Shown here: one piece after another, positions 31,893-36,577 of the stretch
How the letters are laid out: the number at the start of each line of letters is the position of its first letter
Numbering within the stretch: position 1 is the first letter of the stretch
Source: Acidobacteriaceae bacterium
GTDB lineage: Bacteria; Acidobacteriota; Terriglobia; Terriglobales; Acidobacteriaceae
Direction of reading: 5' to 3'
Length of the DNA: 36,577 nucleotides
Assembly: GCA_027449545.1 (NCBI GenBank)
Contig: DAIDLI010000166.1
Span: 1-36,577 of the forward strand
Notes under the pieces: model-generated
Database searches by the model: none
Told to the model about the DNA's origin: nothing
What the model saw: only the letters and a program-made list of their open reading frames with translations
Translations under genes and position numbers: made by a program

Positions 31893-32737
31893 TCCTCAAA
31901 CTCGGCCAGGGTCTCGGCCCAGAGCCGGTCGATCAGGACGCGCAGGACTTTGGCTTCTTCCCAGCTATTCCGGAATGCGGAAAGCGCATAGCCTCCTTCG
32001 ACGGGGCCGAGCTCGGGGCAGATGAAGATTTCCCGCCCGCTTTCCATGTTCCCTTCCAACCAGCAACCCAGCACCGCCTTGGCGAAAGGAATCCAATCGT
32101 GCACTTCGGGCGTGAGTTGGCCATCATCCTGAGTAATGGGCACCTGAACGTGATGGCCGTTGAAGGGCCGGAAATGAAACTGCTGCGCGTGCCGCACCAG
32201 GTCCGGCCGGGTCAGCAGGCGCGGGGAAAGATCTTTTGTCAAAAGATGTTTAACCACAGCAAAATGCGAGAAGTCCCAGGAGAGCGACAATCTTTCTCCC
32301 ATGGTCTGCTGGTAGGCCTCGGCAAGGGCCATGGTCTTCTCCGGCGTTTCCGTGCATGTGTCGCGATGGGTTTCGATCGCAGGAAACACATGGAATTGGC
32401 GGGCCGTGCGCATGAGCGCCACCGTCAACTCGAGGGCCTCGGGTGTGAGCGTGTCGTGCCGGCCAAGCTGGACGTTGATGTGAAGCGCCCCCGCATCCTT
32501 CAAATCGCGCAGAAGCCCCGCAAAATCCTGCACATTGGCCGACGCCATGCCGCCCACAAAGATGAGGCCGTACCGGCGCAGACCCTCCGCAAGTCCGGGG
32601 ATCGGAGCCCAGCAAACTCCATCAAATCCGGCTTCGCGAATGGACCGCAGCTTCTCCTCGAGCGTCCATTCGCTCCCCGCGGAGGGGTGGTTCATCAGAG
32701 TCCAGAGATTGGCGATGTGACGAAGAACAGGCTTCAT
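31868..32737 (-). CDS. Xylose-isomerase-like TIM-barrel protein (sugar phosphate isomerase/epimerase family)
   Basis: A 289-residue cytoplasmic protein of the AP-endonuclease-2 / xylose-isomerase-like barrel superfamily. Segments such as EEKLRSIREAGFDGVCW (27-43), LHINVQLGRHDT, FPAIETHRDTCTETPEKT (with likely metal ligand E), SLSWDFSHFAVV (D and H) and FHFRPFNGHHVQVP are characteristic. Family members isomerise or epimerise free or phosphorylated sugars, inositols or related compounds with a divalent metal. It runs convergently to AraC, overlapping it by 25 bp, and divergently to the GH79-like gene, so it may have its own promoter in the 262-bp gap. Substrate unknown. Confidence 0.85.
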   Translation of the reverse strand: MKPVLRHIANLWTLMNHPSAGSEWTLEEKLRSIREAGFDGVCWAPIPGLAEGLRRYGLIFVGGMASANVQDFAGLLRDLKDAGALHINVQLGRHDTLTPEALELTVALMRTARQFHVFPAIETHRDTCTETPEKTMALAEAYQQTMGERLSLSWDFSHFAVVKHLLTKDLSPRLLTRPDLVRHAQQFHFRPFNGHHVQVPITQDDGQLTPEVHDWIPFAKAVLGCWLEGNMESGREIFICPELGPVEGGYALSAFRNSWEEAKVLRVLIDRLWAETLAEFEDHPEVTRR

Positions 32738-32818
32738 GAGGAGGGCCGGGAATCTGGGGATCGCCCTCCTGCCACCATATCATTCCGCAACGGAGTCAAC
32801 GAATGCCGGTGAAGCCTT

Positions 32819-32834
32819 CTGCATAATCATGCAG
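32819..32834. repeat. Inverted repeat in the gap before the GH79-like gene
   Basis: CTGCAT-AATC-ATGCAG has perfect 6-bp arms and may be an operator. It lies between the divergent TIM-barrel and GH79-like genes. Confidence 0.3.
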
Positions 32835-32870
32835 GGCAGCGAAAATCGAGTGAGGGTTCGGCCAACGTAC

Positions 32871-32900
32871 TTGACATGCCGCTCCGCGACAGCTTTGCAT
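32871..32900 (+). promoter_or_regulatory. Weak candidate promoter for the GH79-like gene
   Basis: TTGACA (32871-32876) matches the -35 consensus, but 18 nt later only a poor -10 (TTGCAT, 32895-32900) is found. The start codon is 100 bp downstream. Confidence 0.3.
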
Positions 32901-32999
32901 AGAGCTATTGCATCTGCCGCAGGATTCCGGTCCGAGCGTTCATGTTTCATGGATGGATTTCGGTTCGCAGGTGCCACGATCCGTACTCTGGAATCGAAT

Positions 33000-34472
33000 A
33001 TGCCGAGTGAGCGAGGTTCACGCCCCCTGCCGTCCTTATCCCGTCGTCATTTTCTTGCGCTTACAGGTTCCGCCGTAGCCTATTCGCTGACCAGAAGCAG
33101 CTCTGCTGAGGAGGCAGCGACCGTTCCAGGCACCCTCCGCGTAAGTGGTCAAACGGAGCTTGCCACCATGCCGCCCGACTATTGCGGCCTCAGCTATGAA
33201 TCCGCACAACTGGCGAACCCCACCTTCTTTTCTGCGGAGAACCGGCAACTCATTGACCTCTTCCGGGCATTAAGCCCACGGGGCGTGCTGCGCATCGGTG
33301 GCGGCACCTCCGAGTACACCACCTACTCGGAGAATCCGCCTTCCGGTCCTCCACCGTTCGAAGTCTTTGGACCGGACACCAGCAAAACAGTGAAGAAAGG
33401 CACCATCACCTCCGCCCTGGCGCTGCGTAACCTGCGCACCTTTCTCGATGCGACGGGATGGACCTGTCTCTATGGATTGAATCTGGGCCAGGGCAGCAAG
33501 GAGAACGCGGCGGCGGAAGCCGAGGCAGCCTGCCGCATTCTTGGGCCGCGTCTCCTCGCCCTGCAAATAGGCAATGAACCCGATGCCTTCAGCCATTTCC
33601 GCCCCAAGGGCTGGGGACCGCAGGATTACATTCGCGAGTGGCTTGCATTCCACGCCGCCATCGTAGCCCGAGCGCCACAGGCAAAGTTTGCGGGGCCTGA
33701 CATCTCGAACAAGCTTGCTTTTCTGACTGCCTTTGCGGAGATGGCGGCAGCGCAGCGCGACATTGTGCTTCTCACCGTCCACTATTACGCGATGGGGCCG
33801 GCGGGAAACCCCGCGGCCACCATGGACAATCTGCTGAGTCCCAATCCGCGGCTCACCACGATGAAGTGGGAGAAGGTTTCCATCGTGCAGGATGCAATGC
33901 GTGCGGCGCACCTGCCCTGCCGCATCTCGGAGGCCAACTCCTGCTGGAACGGCGGTCTTGCCGGCGTCTCCGATCGCTTTGCTTCCGCTCTCTGGTGCGC
34001 CGACATGATGCTGCACTTCGGATCCCTGGGGATGGCCGGCGTGAATCTGCATGGCGGCGGCAATGGGTGGTACTCGCCTATCGTGGGCAGTCCCTCTTCG
34101 GGATTCCCGCGACGCCCGGAGTACTTCGGGATCCAGTTTGCGCAACACTTCGCAGGCGCCACACTGCTTCAGACTGATCTTCAGTGCAAGAACGACCGCA
34201 TTGTCGCCTATGCAGCTCGAGTACCCAACGGCCGTCGCAATGAATGCATGGTGGCGCTGATCAACAAGACGAATTCTCCCGCGGAGATTCGCCTCGCCGC
34301 GGGGCTGAAGGCTGCGAGACACGAGAAATCGCTGCTGCTCACCGCGCCTGCACTCGATGCGAAGGGTGACGTAATCCTGCGCGCTCACAAGATGCGAATC
34401 GGATCCCACGGCGTCATTCACCTGGATGCCCATTCGGCGCAGCTGTTCACCGCCGAGTCCACCTCTCTTTAG
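33000..34472 (+). CDS. GH79-like glycoside hydrolase (beta-glucuronidase type), Tat-exported
   Basis: A 490-residue protein with a twin-arginine leader (SRRHFLALTG, about 14-23). The barrel contains YCGLSYESAQL (61-71), LRIGGGTSEYT (97-107), LQIGNEPDAF (188-197; acid/base E193) and CRISEANSCWNGG (307-319; nucleophile E311), matching clan-A retaining enzymes such as GH79 glucuronidases. A C-terminal beta domain follows (about 395-490: RNECMVALINKTNSPAEIRL), as in GH79. The ATG at 33000 gives a normal Tat leader, whereas an 88-residue longer in-frame start at 32736 lies in the divergent gene. Only 18 bp separates it from the GH95 gene, so the two are probably cotranscribed. Glucuronide removal from pectic or arabinogalactan side chains is a reasonable inference. 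Confidence 0.82.
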   Translation: MPSERGSRPLPSLSRRHFLALTGSAVAYSLTRSSSAEEAATVPGTLRVSGQTELATMPPDYCGLSYESAQLANPTFFSAENRQLIDLFRALSPRGVLRIGGGTSEYTTYSENPPSGPPPFEVFGPDTSKTVKKGTITSALALRNLRTFLDATGWTCLYGLNLGQGSKENAAAEAEAACRILGPRLLALQIGNEPDAFSHFRPKGWGPQDYIREWLAFHAAIVARAPQAKFAGPDISNKLAFLTAFAEMAAAQRDIVLLTVHYYAMGPAGNPAATMDNLLSPNPRLTTMKWEKVSIVQDAMRAAHLPCRISEANSCWNGGLAGVSDRFASALWCADMMLHFGSLGMAGVNLHGGGNGWYSPIVGSPSSGFPRRPEYFGIQFAQHFAGATLLQTDLQCKNDRIVAYAARVPNGRRNECMVALINKTNSPAEIRLAAGLKAARHEKSLLLTAPALDAKGDVILRAHKMRIGSHGVIHLDAHSAQLFTAESTSL

Positions 34473-34490
34473 CGAACTTCGGGAGCTTGC

Positions 34491-36577
34491 ATGCCCAGTA
34501 TGAATCGCCGCACGTTTCTTCGCGATGCCGCTCTAACCGGGGCGGTGCTCTCGCGGCAAGACCTCTTTGCCCAGTCTTCCGAGCACGCGGATGATTCGAA
34601 GCCGGTGAACTGGAGCGGTCTCCGGCTCTTTTTTCATCAGCCCGCAGCCACATGGCAGCGCGCGCTGCCGGTCGGCAACGGACGCCTGGGCGCAATGGTG
34701 TTCGGCAATCCGGACGTCGAACGGATCCAGTTGAACGAAGAGTCCATCTGGGACGGCGAATACCGCGACCGCGACAATCCCCGCGCCGGCGCTGCCGTCC
34801 CGGAGATCCGCAAGCTGCTCTTCGAAGGCAAGGTGCCCGAAGCCGAAGCGATGGCCGTGAGCGAGATGCTGTCGATTCCACGCCGCATGCCGTGCTACCA
34901 GACCCTCGGCGATCTCACGCTCGATTTCTCTTCGTCCGAATCCGGCAAAGGCGCGGGGGCAACCCCGTCCATCTCCGGATACAAACTGGAGCTCGACCTC
35001 GATCGAGCGATCGTGACGACAAGCTTCACGCGCGACGGGGTCCAGTTTACGCGTGAGGTATTCTCGTCGGCGCCCGATCAGGTCATCGTGATCCGGCTGA
35101 CCGCCTCGCAGCGGGGAGCGCTCTCGCTGGTGGCCAGTCTTGGGCGGCCCGGCAACCATCAGACGGCCATCTCCGGCTCCGACGGGCTGCTCCTCACGGG
35201 AGAAGCATTGCCAGTCCACGACAATCCCGGCCTGCCGGCGAAGGAGCGTCAAACCGGGGTGCGCATTTTCTCCCGCCTGCGCGCGCACGCCGACGGTGGG
35301 AAGATCAGCACCGTTCCAGGCAACGGCGATCAGCCCGCGCAACTGCACATCGCGGGCGCCGATTCCGTTACTCTGCTGCTCGATTGTGCCACCAGCTTCC
35401 GCTACCCGGCCGGCGAGGGCGCGATGTCCGCGGCTGTCGTCCGCAATCTTGAGGGCGCGGGCCAACGCAGCTATGCCGAACTGCGCCGCCGCCACATCAG
35501 CGATCACCGTGCGATCTTCCGCCGCTGCTCGCTCGAAATTGGCAATGACGATCCCAATGCCGCCGTGCCCACCGACGAACGCATCTTCCGCATCAGGACC
35601 GGCGGCGAAGATCCCGGCATCTTTCCGATCTTCTTCCAATTCGGCCGCTATCTGCTCATCTCCAGTTCGCGGCCCGGCACGCTGGCCGCCAACCTGCAGG
35701 GCATCTGGAACCAGTATGTGGATCCGCCATGGGGTTCCAAGTACACCGTGAACATCAACGCGGAGATGAACTACTGGAGCGCCGAGCGCACCGGCCTCGC
35801 GGACGTCCATCAGCCATTCTTCGATCTCATTGATATGACGGTTCCCGCCGGAACGCGCGTGGCAAAGAGTTATTACAAGGCGCGCGGATACGTAGTCCAT
35901 CACAATACGGACCTCTGGGGCGATGCCGGCCCGATCGACGGACTGGGCGGCGGCATCTGGGCGATGGGCGCTGCATGGATGTCCACGCAGCTCTGGGAGC
36001 ATTACCTCTTCTCCGGCGATGTGGAGTTTTTGCGCACTCGCGCCTATCCCAGACTGCGCGAAAACGCGTTGTTCCTGCTCGACTATCTCACCCCATCTCC
36101 AGACGGTCACCTGGTCACCGGCCCATCGTGCTCCCCGGAGAATTCCTACCGGCTCCCAGACGGCACGGCTGCGCACCTGTGCATGGGGCCGACGATGGAT
36201 ATCGAAATCACCCGCGCCATCTTCCACGAGACAAGCGAGGCGGCGAAGGTCCTCAATGTCGATGCCGATCTGCGCGAGCAGATGGCGAAGGCGGCTTCGA
36301 GGCTGCCTCCCTTCAAAATCGGGCGTTACGGAAACCTGCAGGAATGGCAGCAGGATTACGTTGAAGTGGAGCCCGGCCACCGTCATATTTCGCACCTGTG
36401 GGCGCTCTATCCCGACGATCAGATCACGCTCCGCGATACTCCCAAGCTGGCGGAGGCCTGCCGCGTCACATTGAATCGGCGGCTGCAGTACGGCGGCGGC
36501 AGCACCGGCTGGAGCCGCGCCTGGATCGTGAACTGTTTCGCGCGCCTGGAGGACGGCGACCGCTGCCACGAGCAACT
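34491..36577 (+). CDS. GH95 alpha-L-fucosidase, Tat-exported, C-terminus outside window
   Basis: The first 695 codons are present. NRRTFLRDAALTGAV (5-19) is a Tat leader. The N-terminal beta domain starts at FFHQPAATWQRALPVGNGRLGAMVFG and LNEESIWDGE, which is diagnostic for GH95. The helical (alpha/alpha)6 barrel includes NINAEMNYW, whose N421 and N423 correspond to the catalytic asparagines, and SPENS with catalytic E550; the later aspartate is beyond the end. The family inverts terminal alpha-1,2-L-fucosyl bonds (and some alpha-L-galactosyl bonds), for instance in xyloglucan or pectin side chains. The start has GGGAG 5 nt upstream. The released fucose could be imported by the FucP-like symporter in this window. 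Confidence 0.93.
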   Translation, partial: MPSMNRRTFLRDAALTGAVLSRQDLFAQSSEHADDSKPVNWSGLRLFFHQPAATWQRALPVGNGRLGAMVFGNPDVERIQLNEESIWDGEYRDRDNPRAGAAVPEIRKLLFEGKVPEAEAMAVSEMLSIPRRMPCYQTLGDLTLDFSSSESGKGAGATPSISGYKLELDLDRAIVTTSFTRDGVQFTREVFSSAPDQVIVIRLTASQRGALSLVASLGRPGNHQTAISGSDGLLLTGEALPVHDNPGLPAKERQTGVRIFSRLRAHADGGKISTVPGNGDQPAQLHIAGADSVTLLLDCATSFRYPAGEGAMSAAVVRNLEGAGQRSYAELRRRHISDHRAIFRRCSLEIGNDDPNAAVPTDERIFRIRTGGEDPGIFPIFFQFGRYLLISSSRPGTLAANLQGIWNQYVDPPWGSKYTVNINAEMNYWSAERTGLADVHQPFFDLIDMTVPAGTRVAKSYYKARGYVVHHNTDLWGDAGPIDGLGGGIWAMGAAWMSTQLWEHYLFSGDVEFLRTRAYPRLRENALFLLDYLTPSPDGHLVTGPSCSPENSYRLPDGTAAHLCMGPTMDIEITRAIFHETSEAAKVLNVDADLREQMAKAASRLPPFKIGRYGNLQEWQQDYVEVEPGHRHISHLWALYPDDQITLRDTPKLAEACRVTLNRRLQYGGGSTGWSRAWIVNCFARLEDGDRCHEQ

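Noticed and set aside
32736-32999. 88-residue N-terminal extension of the GH79-like protein
   Set aside because: It would bury the Tat leader in the middle of the chain and fill the divergent promoter gap.
34533-36575. 680-codon minus-strand frame opposite the GH95 gene
   Set aside because: The plus strand carries clear GH95 motifs and a Tat leader; the minus frame is a high-GC shadow.
1-36577. CRISPR arrays, tRNA or rRNA genes, insertion sequences, integrases
   Set aside because: I looked for regularly spaced repeats, cloverleaf-like segments and transposase or integrase motifs and saw none.

Overview
This 36.6 kb window looks like a chromosomal carbohydrate-utilisation island from a soil Acidobacteriota (Terriglobia / Acidobacteriaceae-like). 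This is inferred from the moderately high GC, the protein style, the many Tat- and Sec-exported glycoside hydrolases, and the lack of SusC/SusD-type genes here. No rRNA, tRNA, CRISPR array or insertion sequence was seen. Both ends cut through genes: a GH2 enzyme on the left and a GH95 fucosidase on the right.

Region 1 (1-11.9 kb) is the most striking. A GntR/FCD regulator (minus strand) faces a LacD-type aldolase and an ACS-family MFS anion transporter. These are followed by a tight seven-gene run: a PfkA-type kinase, a fucose/arabinose-isomerase-like protein, an aldehyde dehydrogenase, small and large subunits of a UxaA/SuyAB-type lyase, a malate/L-lactate-type dehydrogenase and a D-2-hydroxyacid dehydrogenase. 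An almost identical 18-bp imperfect palindrome (17/18 matches) sits on the promoters of both transcription units, and a weaker copy lies upstream of the GH2 gene. My reading is that this is a catabolic regulon for an anionic sugar. The gene set fits, step by step, a sulfoquinovose-type route: isomerise, phosphorylate C1, cleave to DHAP plus sulfolactaldehyde, oxidise to sulfolactate, interconvert enantiomers with two dehydrogenases, and split to pyruvate plus sulfite. It would use a PfkA kinase and a LacD aldolase rather than the usual enzymes. A hexuronate or aldonate route is the main alternative.

Region 2 (11.9-21.8 kb) is a deoxy-sugar or pectin-sugar locus. A FucP-like symporter and a secreted DUF4380-like protein are on the minus strand. 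Divergent from them are a LacI regulator, a second and larger fucose-isomerase-family protein, and two exported putative glycosidases (DUF5060/DUF5605-like, and a GH67-N-like multidomain protein). Palindromes centred on AACGTT in the divergent intergenic region are candidate LacI operators. A strong hairpin ends the region where it converges with region 3.

Region 3 (21.9-31.0 kb, minus strand) is an operon-like series: PhyH dioxygenase, GPH-family sugar symporter, GH141-like beta-helix enzyme, GH28 polygalacturonase, CE15-like glucuronoyl esterase and GH30-like hydrolase. It is consistent with attack on pectin, rhamnogalacturonan or glucuronoxylan side chains followed by uptake of the products. 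An AraC regulator is divergent from PhyH.

Region 4 (31.1-36.6 kb) holds the AraC regulator, a convergent xylose-isomerase-like TIM-barrel protein, a Tat-exported GH79-like enzyme and a Tat-exported GH95 alpha-L-fucosidase (truncated). Overall the window couples extracellular removal of fucosyl, uronosyl and galacturonosyl residues to several importers and intracellular catabolic modules, each with its own regulator.
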